Origin: Anas platyrhynchos
Taxonomy: Eukaryota > Chordata > Aves > Anseriformes > Anatidae
Length of the DNA stretch: 64,000 nucleotides
Assembly: GCF_047663525.1 (NCBI RefSeq)
Contig: NC_092587.1
Location: forward strand, 38,555,001-38,619,000
Direction of reading: 5' to 3'
Made by a program: the position numbers and the translations under genes. The notes under the pieces were generated by a model. The model saw nothing but the letters and a program-made list of their open reading frames with translations. It ran no database searches and was not told the origin of the DNA. This document shows positions 1 through 11,502 of the stretch, in pieces; position 1 is the stretch's first letter; each line of letters opens with the position of its first letter.

Positions 1-1149
1 GAGATCCCCAGGGTGCTGCAGACAAGATGCAGGTGTCTTACTCGTGGCTCTTTTACTGAAGACCTTGCTGTCTTGTCTGTCCTTGCCTCTGGACTTAGGC
101 ATATGCCAGCATCAGCTTCTGGATTTCTCATTCTCTGTTCATTTCATGTCAAGGTACACAAATCCTATTTGCAAGTCTGGGATTACTGTGGTTACAGCAG
201 TACCTCTGTACTTCTTAATACACTGTGTTACCATACAGATAATTATTTGAATAAACACATACAATACAACCAGTAGTAGTAATATATATATATAAACCTA
301 TAAACCCTACATTTTTTAATGTTTTCAAACCAGTTCCACTCTTTCCAATTATTGGGTTGTTTTGATTTGGCTGCCTCTTTTTTTAATGTGTTCACTCAAA
401 TCAAAATGTTTTTGGAGTTGTCTGTCATGTAGCTAAAATAGTCTTTTCCAACTACAATATGTATTTCACCCTTATGAGCCAGCATAAAGCCAAATTTTAA
501 TCTGTTTTGATTGTACAGATGCCAGTCATCTCAGTTGTTACTTGGTAAAAATGATCTGCAGTGTTATTACCAATTTACTTTAAGTAATAGCTAGCTTAGG
601 TGGCTTTTGCCACCTCATGCATGGGAAGCATAATAGTCCCCAAATTTTCCTGCTGTGAAATAGCTTGCCTTTTCTGATAATATTCAGAGGGAAAAGATGT
701 CAAATGTTAAGTAGCTGGGGTTACATACCCAATATAACATGGTCCTGTGAGAGGTATAGAAGATGAGCTCAATTCACAGTTTAGTGAGTTATCAAATAAC
801 TGTCTAGTATCATTCTAAGAATTAGTAGTTTGGGTACAATTACTGTGCCCCATGTAGTATGTTGCATTTGCTTTCACGTAGTAATTGTTCTCAGGTGCAT
901 CCAGTCCCAGGTGGATGGCAGAGCTAGAGCTTCATGCTTATGTATATTGAGTCAGTTCCTATTTATTGTCATCAGGGATAATTTTGGACAAGTAATTTCT
1001 GCCCTGTGGGAATTCCAAACTTGTCTTTATACTGAACTACATGCTGTAGGATGCATGGAGACACCTTCTTTAGAGTGATGAGGGACACTAACACACCCAA
1101 CATTTCACAACATCTAAGTCTTTACCATTGTGGTAAACTAACAGAGTGG
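1..1149. other. AT-rich non-coding DNA, no gene recognised
   Basis: Only short ORFs in shifting frames are present, none resembling a known protein. There is a short TA run near 281-294. This lies directly downstream, in minus-strand sense, of the retroviral integrase remnant, so it is where an env gene would have been. I could not recognise env in it. Confidence 0.5.
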
Positions 1150-2950
1150 TGTTTTTATAATTCATGTGGTGTTGTAGAGACTTGACTCTTAGAGGACATG
1201 ACGCCTTTATGGGTTCCATTCTGTTGATCTTCAGTCATCTGTGTGTCACCTCCGTGTAGACCCAAGTCTCTGGGCTCCCAAGAGTGACACAGTTCAGAGG
1301 AATGTTCTATAAAGGCTTCTTTTACCTGCAAGTAAATAATCCTCACACATTTAATTAGAGCCTTCCAATAATTCCACATAACATTATTAGTCATCTGTAG
1401 CTTGGATTGATGAAGTGGTTTAGGTGGGGTGTGCAAGAACCTTATGGGTTTACCCATTGAAATATTATAAGGTGATAGTGCACATTTTTTATTCACACGG
1501 CTCCTGAGACCATGGTAAAGCATCTGCCTATTTAAGGCCAGTTTCTTCACAAATTTTGGATAGTCTAGTTAAATGAAAAAATTCCTCTTTTCAACAGGTC
1601 CACAATGTAAATGCTGTTGGAACCATAAGGCTTTACAGACCATCCGGGCAACTTCTCCTGTGAAATTAGTCCCTCAGTTACTGGGTAGTCTGAGGGGCAC
1701 TTTGAACTGAAGAGTTCTCTCAAGAGTTTTTTGGTGACGGTAGCATCTGCATGTCTGCAGAGGTAGGCCTCTACCCATCATGAGAACATTTATGATTACA
1801 AGACAGTATTTGTAGTTACAGCATTTGGACATCTGTATAAAATCCACTTACAAATTCACAGCGGGACTCTGTGGTTTTGGGTGTGCTGCACTTTTGGTTT
1901 GAACCCTTTGCCTAATGCTGTAGACCAAACGAACAGGACTAGTGCTCCAGTACGGTTATGTGCTACTGGAGAAACGTGGAGCAAACCAATCTTGTTGTAT
2001 TACTGTAATTAACCCCCTTTTGCCAGGGTGAGCCAGTGCATGGGTCACACCAGCAAGGGAAGGGAAGGGAACCGGAGGTGCAGCCAGCAGCTGGCCTGGG
2101 AAGGCCAAAAGGAACTGAGGTGTAACAGGCAACCTGGCCCCGCCAGCCTGCATTTTCATCTCCTGAGGGCAGGTCCTGTAAAATAGATAGTTTTGAAAGA
2201 AAAGCAGGTGGTGATGAGGCTGGTGAGAACATGTTCAGGAGCCTGCAGGCCTGAAGGGCCTGCTCTCCTGGCTGATTGATCAGTTAAGGCATTCTCTTGT
2301 GTGATATCACCATAAGGAGAAACACGAGTTTAGCATTGGACTATTACTGAAAGAGAGGGCTTGTGGCAGACCTTCAGCACAGCAGCTGTTTTGAACAGGA
2401 GCACCAGATGACATTAAGCAGCTGCACTGTTCTCAAAGCTACCCACAGTCATGCACAACCCCAGAGGTGCATCAGGAACCAGTGTAAGGGGTGGCTGATT
2501 GCCCTTGTGCATGAGGTGCGAGTCAGAGCAACAAGATCAGCAACTTGTGCCAAAGAGGTGGTTAGCAATAATAAATAAGCTTCTAGACCATTGGTAGAAG
2601 TGCAGACAGCACACCCTGCAGCTAGATGCCCGGAGGAGCCAGGAGGACAGGACCCGTCTAGAATAAGGATAACGTGTGGGTTCTGTAGGGGAACACCTCT
2701 GAGATCAGGGTGTCCGGAGTTGTTCTGTCATAGCGAAACAGTCATGTGGGTCTCCAATTGAAGGGACAGGACAGCAAAGAAGAGAAATGCTGGCTGCTAA
2801 CGGGAGTAGGTTTTGTTCTCAATTAATTGTGAGTTGGAAATATGTTGGGCTTTCCCTTCTAAAAGGAGGGATGTAACAGGGTGAGGTACAGCAAGAATTA
2901 AGGGATGATGCAGGACCAGAATATCAGTTGTTTTTTTTCTCAATCAAAAA
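1150..2950 (-). pseudogene. Decayed class I endogenous retrovirus pol remnant (connection-RNase H-integrase)
   Basis: Reading the minus strand from about 2950 down to 1150 gives, in the correct retroviral order, broken stretches that resemble gammaretrovirus-like Pol. A connection-like segment lies at ~2700-2860. An RNase H-like start with a Leu-Asp-Gly-Ser motif lies at ~2650-2670, followed by an Ala-Gly-Cys-Ala-Val stretch and an Ala-Leu-Thr-Arg segment. Integrase-core-like sequence lies at ~1790-1850 (Val-Asp-Phe-Ile-Gln, then Tyr-Lys-Tyr-Cys-Leu-Val). A late integrase motif, LSPYNISMGKPI, lies at ~1440-1478, and a C-terminal Glu-Pro-Arg-Asp piece at ~1260-1285. Stops and frameshifts interrupt every domain, so no functional enzyme is encoded. 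The longest open piece is 131 codons (1155-1550). No flanking LTR, gag or env was recognised. The family call rests on recognised motifs and their order, not on a search. Confidence 0.75.
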
Positions 2951-2983
2951 AAATCAATCAAAAAAAGCAGCAGAAGCAACTAT

Positions 2984-3062
2984 TTTCTTTTTTTTTTTTT
3001 TTTCTTTTCATATAACTCATACATTTTTTTTCTCTTTTTTTTTTTCTTTTTTTTTTCCTTTT
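2984..3062. repeat. Polypyrimidine (T-rich) low-complexity tract
   Basis: Nearly uninterrupted T with occasional C over about 80 bases, broken by a short ATAACTCATAC-like insert. It sits at the upstream edge of the retroviral pol remnant. Confidence 0.9.
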
Positions 3063-5180
3063 CATACCAGCTGAAAAAGGCATCCCATTGGACCTGCTCC
3101 ACCAGGCTGCCTGAGAATTTATACTGTTAAATGTGCCAACAAAAAGGAGCTAAATTTTCAAAAATATATTCACAATAAATTATAATACAAAAAGGAGTGT
3201 GCATGTTACTTTCCAGTTGCTAGCTGTGAAAAGTGTAAGAACTACACCCCTGGAAAATTGAATTTATATGCAAATAGATACGACATGAACCTCAGTGCCA
3301 GGACAATGTTTTCAGCTTTATTTGCAGCACTTTACTGTTACTCTTCAGCCTAATCTGAAATATGTAGGAAAAAATAAATGATTTGAATTGCTTTGTCTAG
3401 CTCTGAAAACCTTTTGTTTATCTTCAGGAAAGCTCAGAACTTTCACTTGGCAGCAGACATCTTTAACAATGCAAGAAAACAGAAGACAGTGACGATATTT
3501 CCAAACGCCCTGACTAACTGAAAGTACAGAAGGCTCCACACTGCTAAATAAGTGGGCTTGGGTCCAGTTCCTGGCCTCAAAGGCAACTGGTGCTCAAGAC
3601 TAGCCCAGTCTCTAGGGGACCTCCTAGAAACAGCTGGTCAGAGCAGTCCAACTACTCCTGGAGAATAAATTTGCAATTAAGCAGTGTGGGTTACAGAGAG
3701 GTCAAGTGCTTGAGCTGCTCCCAAGTCCTGTTTATTTATTTAGCAGTATACATTTATCATCAAGACCTTCTGTCTTAATTAATGGACAAAGAAAACTTTT
3801 TCTACCAATTGGTTCAGTTCGCCTAATGTTAACTGACTACACAAGGGGCACACAGAACACTTCCTTTCATTAATTAATAGGAAGAGAGTGGCTTCTCTAG
3901 GGTCAATGTAACTTTTATATATACAACATGAGTGTCCTAAGATCCTAAGACACTGAGTCAGTGAACATCATAACATTAACCATTTCTGCAAAAGTTACAG
4001 TACCTTAACTCAGTCAGCAGGTACTATTGGCCTGTTGACTGTACAGAGCACTTTTCATTACTAGTTACATCAAGGAGCTAGGATCCGAGCATTGTCCAGT
4101 GAAACCGTAAAGTCAGTTTTCAGGAAAAAAAAAATAAAATCAAAAGCTCTTCTGTGTGGTAGTGCTGACTTTCAATTCCTCAATTGCAAGAGGAAGCACT
4201 TTTTGTCAAAAGCCTTTGACAAAATATCTTTTGAGTTTGAAATTTTTGGAAAAAAAAAAAAAGTTTTTTACACAAATACTTAGTTCAAAAAGACTGGGAC
4301 AGCTCCAACTTACAACTAATCAGTAGCTGATGTAAAAGAAATCAAACATATAAAATAAATTGTAGGTAGCTAAACAGACTCACATGGGGGAGGCTCGTAA
4401 AAGCAGGATGGATGTCTCAAGACAGAAGAATGCAAAATATATTTAAAAAATCACGGCCCATTCTACTAAAATAATCAAGATGTTAAAAATATTCACTTTG
4501 TGTTGTCTTCAGATTTCTTCTGAGATTTTGTTTCCATTCAAGTAGTTTTCCATTCTGCATTTATGTTATCCAGTGTCTATGGCATCAAGAAAAAATACCA
4601 AATGTAGGAAGACATGAAATGTAGGAAGTCATGAGATAACCTCTAGTTGTTATGGTGATGTTCTAGACTTCCAAAACCTGAAATATCTCAGAGGTATGTG
4701 GAAAAGCAGAGCACCATCTTTTGTTTATCTTTGTTATGACAATGCTAGGGAGTATATGCAGACTCCTTAAGCAAATTAAGAATGCACTGTGGAGGTATGG
4801 GGGGTGTTAGTCAAAAATACAACCTTTTCTGAGATAAAAACAATGGAAATGATACCTTGGAGAGTTTTGTGCACTGATAGGGCACCCTGCAACTTCAATA
4901 CCAATTTATGACACTGGGTGGATCTCTGAAGTCAGAAGAAGAAAAGAAATCCCTTAATTATTGCTGTCTTGGTGTGAGAGCAGTGGGTTGGGCTCCACCC
5001 TCTCTGTTAGCTTGATTTCTCCACTTCCGATCTGCTTCATGGCTGGATGAGTTGCTGTGGTATCACTTTGCTGTTTGTGACTGAAAGAACGTGGACGAAT
5101 TATCACAGCAAAGAAGCTGAATGGGCAGTTGAATATTGCTTCTGATAAGACTTCAGTTGTTGAAAATATCAAGAATCTGC

Positions 5181-5200
5181 TTTTTTTTTTTTTTTTTTTT
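5181..5200 (+). repeat. T20 homopolymer
   Basis: Twenty consecutive T. It could serve as the polypyrimidine tract of the candidate exon that follows, or be an unrelated tract. Confidence 0.95.
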
Positions 5201-5208
5201 GTCATAAG

Positions 5209-5715
5209 ACTTGAATTCATCTTGCTTTTGCAACATTTGTGCTATGCAACTTCTGCTGAATCTGGACTGAGCAGAAGTATTGAAAGGTAAGGGATATTTC
5301 TGCTTAACTTTTTAACTCATTATTACAGCCACCTTGTTTAGGCAAAACTTTTGCTCCTTACTCTACAGTTTTTGTTTTATTTTCAGGAATTCTTTGGATT
5401 TCTTACATAATTGTACAATTCCTAAAGTGAAAAAGTCTTCAAATCCAGCAGTGGTTAAAGTTGGATGTGCAGATGTTTGTCCTGGGTGAACCAGCACTAA
5501 AATTCTGCACTGACAAAATCAAGAAGATTGTACTTGCATGAGTATTTAGTGACAGAAAACTTGTTCATTATTAAAGAGCATATCTTCTGAAATGCAGCTT
5601 GTTGCCACAGAGAACCTGTTGCTTTTGTCGATCTGCAAAACATAGCTAAATCTGTATTGCACCTAACAAATGTGTTATCCTCCTGTATGTCTGTCTAAAT
5701 AAATAATATGTATCT
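5209..5715 (+). other. Possible terminal exon pair of an unrecognised transcript
   Basis: A T20 tract followed by GTCATAAG could be a splice acceptor. The next ~78 bases are open and end at a good donor (AAAG then GTAAGG, ~5286/5287). About 100 bases later a T-rich stretch ends in TTTTCAG (~5385). Joining the two pieces keeps one frame open through the second block to a TGA at ~5488. AATAAA-type signals follow at ~5697-5706. The predicted end would read NSLDFLHNCTIPKVKKS and onward, which I do not recognise. It is neither THAP2 nor LGR5 as far as I can tell. Chance is a realistic explanation, because two open blocks of about 30 codons are not rare. Confidence 0.2.
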
Positions 5716-8700
5716 GGTTTAACAGAAAACTCTGAACTGTCCAGGTACAATGCAACAAATAATTCTTCATATGTACTGTAATAAGTACATATTTACTAAT
5801 GTGTAGGGTCTTCTGTGTCCCAAGACAACATTAATTTCAGGCTTTTACAATAACTGAGATGCGTGGAAGGCTTCATAATGCTGTGTGTTTTAATCCAGGT
5901 ACACCCCAAAGGTAGATAATCCCCTCAAGAACTGTCTAGTTCCTTTGGTAGTTAGAGAGGTAAAAGTTGAAGCACAATTATCATGGATTTTAGTGAAGAA
6001 TCCAGAGACTCTGGTTAGGGTTCACAGCATCTTTTACAAATGTTTAATAAAACACTCAATAAATACAATGTTTCATTGCATAAGAAAGAACTGGCAGATC
6101 ATCTAGTTTCATGTTTTTCTTGATTCAGTTTCCCATGTGACCTGGAACAACATATTTACCAGCGTTATTCCCCTCCCTTAAACTTTGGCAGAATGTAATG
6201 TTTGTGAAGCTTTTTTAACCTCTTCTAACTTAACTGCTATAAAAATGCAAAGTGTGTGTTACTAATTCAGAAACAGAACACCCTCGGTACTTGAGCTGTG
6301 TCTTCATAATTGATGTTCCAGCTTCTCGGTTGTGGTATAACATTCAGCCATAATCTTATACTACCATTGCCTTCATACCATAAATCATTCCATTTAAAAT
6401 TCAGTTTGCTTTTGATACTAAATTTTCTGCTAACCCATGCTTTTAGAAACCTGAAACAGTGAAATACAGTTGCTTTGAAATTGATTTAAGAGGCATTTTG
6501 CATGCTTCACTAGATCTTATATAATGGATTATAAATTTAAATGAAGGATATATAACTGCAAAAAAGAGTTTTGAAAGCTATTTTTCTGTATTTCCCTAGT
6601 CAGACCTGAATTTTGTACATAAACAATAACCTCTGTTGTGCCTCTAATGTTAATAAACTGAAACAAATAAAAATGAAGACTACCTTCAATAGTGTGAGAA
6701 GCGGTGACTACCTTTTATTTTTATCACAACTACCAGTAGCACATCAGTATTCATTAGATAATTCAACTGAAATGAACTTCCTTACCACCGGAAATATCAA
6801 TTGTATCACTTTCATCCATGCATCTAAAATCAGTGCAAACTGTCATGGCTTAGGCAGGTGAAGCAAGATGTACTATCAGGGACAGTGCCTTAGTCATCTG
6901 TGCTTCTCTGTTATGTGTCTTTACCAGCTCAGTGAAAGCTGGCTTTGTAGCCTACAGCAGGTCTGTCCAGTGATTATGATATACTAGTACTAGTGTAATT
7001 CATCCCCTGGTTTAAAGAAGATGTGTCTACAAGGTAAGGGTAACCCAAACCCAAGGCATTTTGTGATTTACCACTCTGAAAAAAAATATCACTAATAAAA
7101 AATAACATTTTCTATATTTATTTCTCAGGAGCAATTAAAAAAAAATGGAAATTTAATATGGAACAAACAGCAAAACAAAAAAAAAATAGAAGAAAATAAA
7201 TCCATTTAACTAGGGCTTGAGAGCCAATTTCTCCTTTAATAAAGCAGCAATTCTCACTGCAAGCTTGCTTTTAAAATAGTAATTAGTGAGAAACCACATC
7301 AGCCTGATGGTGTTAGCAGCATGTGCCTTGAGGTTTTGCGTCAGATCTGCACACTGTGTAACACATCTTCACTGCCTCGAAGGGCATTGCACCATTCATT
7401 GCACAGCCACAAAGCGTTCATCCCAGAGTTTATGTAAGGCTCTGTTTTGTTATGAAAGCATCCTGCCCCCCTTCACACGGAAAAGGCAGAGAAGTGGAGC
7501 CTCTCGCTTAGAGCAATTGAAATAATGTTGGAAAAGAGACGAGTAGGAGGCGGTACAAGTCATGCCCTGACTAGAGACCTGGTAACTGAAGCACTACCAC
7601 CCGTTGATTATGCTGGCAGGGTTACTCCTGCTAAAGCTCATTGCATCGTTCAGTGCTGTTTTATTTCAGATGCAGATAAAGGCATGATGAGCAACTGCTT
7701 GAAATGTCTTAGTTTAAAACCCTTCACATGTACACTGTGTGCGCTTTGGTTCTTGAGCAACTGCTTAAGGAAAATATAGTTTGCCATCCCATTAAGGAGA
7801 TTATATTTGAAATGTGTGTTGAATATTTCCCTGTTGCTCATCATCTTCCAATGGCTTGTACACTGGTGTGCTTTTTTAGTCTCTAGAGTGAAACATAAAT
7901 TCAACAAACAGTTGGACTTAACAGCCTGTTGGCATGGTTTCTCTACAGGGAATAAATATTTAGGAATTTTATGAACTTTTTTTGTTGTTGTTGTTTTTTT
8001 TCATTTGGGGAAATGTAGATGTGCTAAAATCAGAACATTATTTCCAGCTGGCTTTGCTGGCTCCTGAAGTCAGGACATAGTGTGGACAAAACTCATATAA
8101 TATACTGGCCTTAGAAGGGACAGTAGTCTGGTGTTGGAGTAGTCATTTAAGATTAGTAAGCCCAATTTCAATCCTTGTTCTGCCTCGTTCTGTTATGACT
8201 AGTAAAGGTCAATAAACATTGATTTCCAAGCTGTTTGGAGGTTAATGCACTTGATTTGAAATTTTTGATGGAATTGTCATGCCTGCAGTCAAAAATCTCT
8301 TGGGGTTGAAGTGTGCTGGAGCATCTACTTTGTTTGCTCTTGTTCATCCATTCATTATATTATCACTTCTACAATCCTACCAATGTTTTTCTTTGTGCTG
8401 TCATCATTCAGCAAAGGTTTTCCTACCTCTTGTTCTGCCTGAGGGCTCTTCCCATGCTCCACCCTTTCTCCACCAGTTCCTCAAGCATTCTGCCTGCCAC
8501 TGTAAAAAATACAGTATTTATTTGCAATCCTCTTTTCTATGCTACAGATTTACTTTTTTATTTTTATTTTTTACCTGAAGCCTTCTTTATACGAAGACCC
8601 AGCTCAACAATTTAGTAGCCCTCATCTGCCCTTCCTCTGGACTGCATTTCCAAGTATTTTCCCTTTAAAAAAAGACTACAGCTTATGTCCTTCGATATTC

Positions 8701-9524
8701 AAGCACTCACTTCCAACTGAAATCAATGGGAGCTTGGCAAGCCTGTAAGAATTCAGGCTAGTAACAAATGCTTGTTTCTAGCAGTATTTTCCAGAATTCT
8801 CCAATTCTGCTCGATATTGTAGAGGTAAACATGATACAGTTCTTCTGAAAATCTTAAATCTAACAGTGTGATCTATGCAGGAAAATATATGTGCATAGTT
8901 CCATCACTTCTGCCCAGTCTGCCTAAACAGATGAAACTGCTAATTAAAATCATTATGTATGACAGGTTACACCCACTTGTGTTGTGGCAGAAGTGGAAGG
9001 ACATGTGTTTTTACAGGCTAAAAATGTATTTATCTTAATGATTCTCTACCATTTAAAAGTTACCTAAATCTAAAAGCCAGCCACTCCTGCTCCCTTGCAT
9101 AGTTAATATTCTGTCAACAGAGACTGTGCTCTGCCTGCCGAGGTGATAGAGAACAACAGGAGAGCTGTGAAGCCATTCCCATGGCTGTTCTCATCCACCA
9201 TATGCTGGCATTCATTTCTCAAAGCAGTTTTCATTGCTGTGAGATAGGTTCCTCCTGGAGGAGCCTAGCCTCCCAGTTTTGCTCCAAATGTGTTCAAAGG
9301 CTTGACACATCTAACCCCAGATGTGCTCTGCACCACCTTAAAGTCCTGTAGCATCTACCTAATGCATGCCGATAGGAGCCTCTCGAATGGGGCAGAGCTC
9401 TCAAACACCTTGGATTCATTCAGTGCCAAATACCATGGGAGCATGAGCCTCAGCTGCCAGCTCTCAACACCATCTTGAAACTCTGCTGATCCTTCGTCAT
9501 TCATCCACATCTCTTTTGTATAGT
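5716..9524. other. Gene-free AT-rich interval
   Basis: No ORF with family resemblance. The interval contains A-rich stretches near 7080-7200, a short (GTT)n at ~7983-7995, and three overlapping ORFs at 8279-8748 in different frames that look like chance. A motif at ~8711-8740 (CAATGGGAGC core) resembles an old amniote interspersed repeat but is too short to assign. Confidence 0.5.
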
Positions 9525-9610
9525 TGTGGTGGATTTCCTCTGCTGGGCAGCTAAGCTCCAGCACAACTGCTCTCTCACTCCCCCTCCTAAAAGGGAAAGG
9601 GAAAAAAGAA
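9525..9610 (-). mobile_element. LTR end fragment (same family as 11503-12559)
   Basis: About 85 bases closely match the left end of the LTR at 11503. Both begin TGTGGTGG and share a GCTGGGCAGCT core, then a CTCACTCCCCCTCCTAAAAGGG block. Similarity stops at about 9610. In LTR sense this is only the 3' (U5) terminus. It is a truncated copy in the same orientation as the larger LTR 1.9 kb away. Confidence 0.75.
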
Positions 9611-10068
9611 ATGATTCCATTAAAATATAGTCAAAAAAAAAATCTAAAATCTTGTGGAGTGTTAACATGGAAATTAAAGCATAAAAGTTAATGTCTAAAT
9701 ATGGTGGGGTTTTGTGCTGTTGAAAAATAAAGTTGTAAAAATCAAAATCTTCCAAGGGGTTCCTTTGCATTCATTGTCATATTAACTATAAGACAAACAA
9801 TATTTATCTCCAAACAAATTTTTAACAATGTCATCTGTTCAGTTTTTAAAAAACAGTGGCCATCTCTCTTTCATCCTCCCTCTACTATAAAAAAATATTT
9901 ATCTTGTAAAACGGACTACTGAGGGAGGTACAATGGATTATTCCATGGTAGGATCAGCATTTTCTATTAATTTTATACCACTAAGAATAACATTACAAAA
10001 ACAGAGTCCTCACAAACATGAATAACATTTAAGCAAGGAAGAGAAATGGAGAGTACCATACCAGAGCC

Positions 10069-10099
<31 letters not shown>

Positions 10100-11502
10100 G
10101 AAGAAAAGAAAAGCAGAACATAAAGCTGCTTCAAAGTATCTTCATGAAACTTTTGAAATTTTAGCTATATTACAGCAAATCACCTAAATTCCAATTTATT
10201 CCTAGGAAAAGACTGAATGCGAAAGAGTTAATTTTAATTAGCATGCTATGTACAGTAGCATGCTATTATCTTCAGTTTGTCATGCTGCCTTTGCTCACCT
10301 CACATTCCTGTGTCCTTTTAAATTACCATACTTATTTTTAATTCTAGACTCTGCGCTGGTTGTATTTTGCATCCCATAGCCTTAGGTACAATGTCAGAAG
10401 GAACTCTTCATCCGAATACCTGGGTTGCTTATAAGTCTAATGATTTTTTTTTTTTTAATTGTCAGATTTTTCTTACTTCAAGTATGTATTTGTATATAAA
10501 AGTGTAGTGAAAAGCTTTCAAGCAACAGTTATTTGCCTTTTTTTAATTATCAAGCTTTTTAGCTATGTAAGCACGAATGGAGAATGTTTCTTTAAATATA
10601 AGTAAATACTGTTTATGAAATGTACATGTACATATTGCATGTATTGCATGTGATTTAACACGAAACTGATTCAAGATGGTATTTTAAGTATGTGAATTCT
10701 AAATTCACATTATTGTTATAATCTAGATGCACTTTAAAAAAATAACTTTTGCCCATTAAAACTGCCTTATTATTATTGTTATTTATTTATTTATTTTTAT
10801 TGCAGGACCTAGTAAAAACAGAGTGCAATATTTAGAAAACAGGACTTTAAACATAGCATTTGGGTCAACAGCAGTTAATGGTGTAGACTCGTTACTTTCA
10901 AAAACGTGTCTACTTCTTTCAGTTTCCAAATATAGAAGTCTAATTCCAGGTTTCTTTCATTTTCTATTTTAGCCCTAACACTTAATGTATATTAAGCAAC
11001 TGCAGGAACTTATCTAGGTTTCATATGATCAAAAACCCTGGAAGAGGGATGCACAAGGCCACATGACACAGATATCTCTGTGCTGAAATAGGGGTAAAAG
11101 TCAACATTATTCATGCCATGGTTGTTACAGAATTTGTAACTGAAATCACCTCTGCCATGCCAGGCATCGAGAGCTGTATTCTATTTTGCTTTTCTTGCTA
11201 TAGTGAACTCTAAGAGCAGCAGCTGTGGCTTTACGCCAAGATTCAAGGTCTGTGAATAAGCAAGGGCAATTGTCTGATGTGTCTCTAAAGAGTTCTACTT
11301 AGCTCAGGTATGGCAGCTACAAAGGATGATGAAGGGTCCTTCAGAGCTCCGCAAACATGCCTTCTCTTTGCATCAGCTGGTATGTTGTGATTCATCATGG
11401 TCACATAGTTGTACAGTCCCACTGATATCAGCAAGGGCTGTGTGATTCCTGCAAGAACCTTTTTTTCCTCCATCAGAAATTCCAGCATCAGTCTCTTACA
11501 CA
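9611..11502. other. AT-rich non-coding DNA between two LTR copies
   Basis: It contains an A28 run at 10069-10096, a T run near 10445, and an ATT/TTTA-rich patch at ~10770-10800. No retroviral gag, pol or env could be recognised between the two LTR pieces, and no other gene was seen. Confidence 0.5.
10069..10096 (+). repeat. A28 homopolymer
   Basis: Twenty-eight consecutive A followed by a purine-rich GTAGAAGAAAAGAAAAG stretch. It could be a retroposon tail or a slippage tract. No source gene body was recognised upstream. Confidence 0.95.

Larger units (their letters stand above)
2951..5208. other. AT-rich non-coding DNA with pyrimidine tract
   Basis: A long T/C tract (~2984-3062) is followed by unremarkable AT-rich sequence. 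ORFs are short and unrelated to known families. A minus-strand ORF at 4954-5220 owes its lysine run to the T tract at 5181-5200. Confidence 0.5.

Noticed and set aside
4954-5220. 88-codon minus-strand ORF with a polylysine run
   Set aside because: The lysines come from the T20 homopolymer and the rest matches nothing.
8711-8740. CAATGGGAGC-type motif resembling an ancient amniote repeat (a similar one at 61618-61642)
   Set aside because: Too short and degenerate to assign to a family without a repeat library.
8279-8748. Three overlapping + ORFs suggesting a small gene
   Set aside because: They are in different frames, hydrophobic by virtue of T-rich DNA, and lack family resemblance or splice context.
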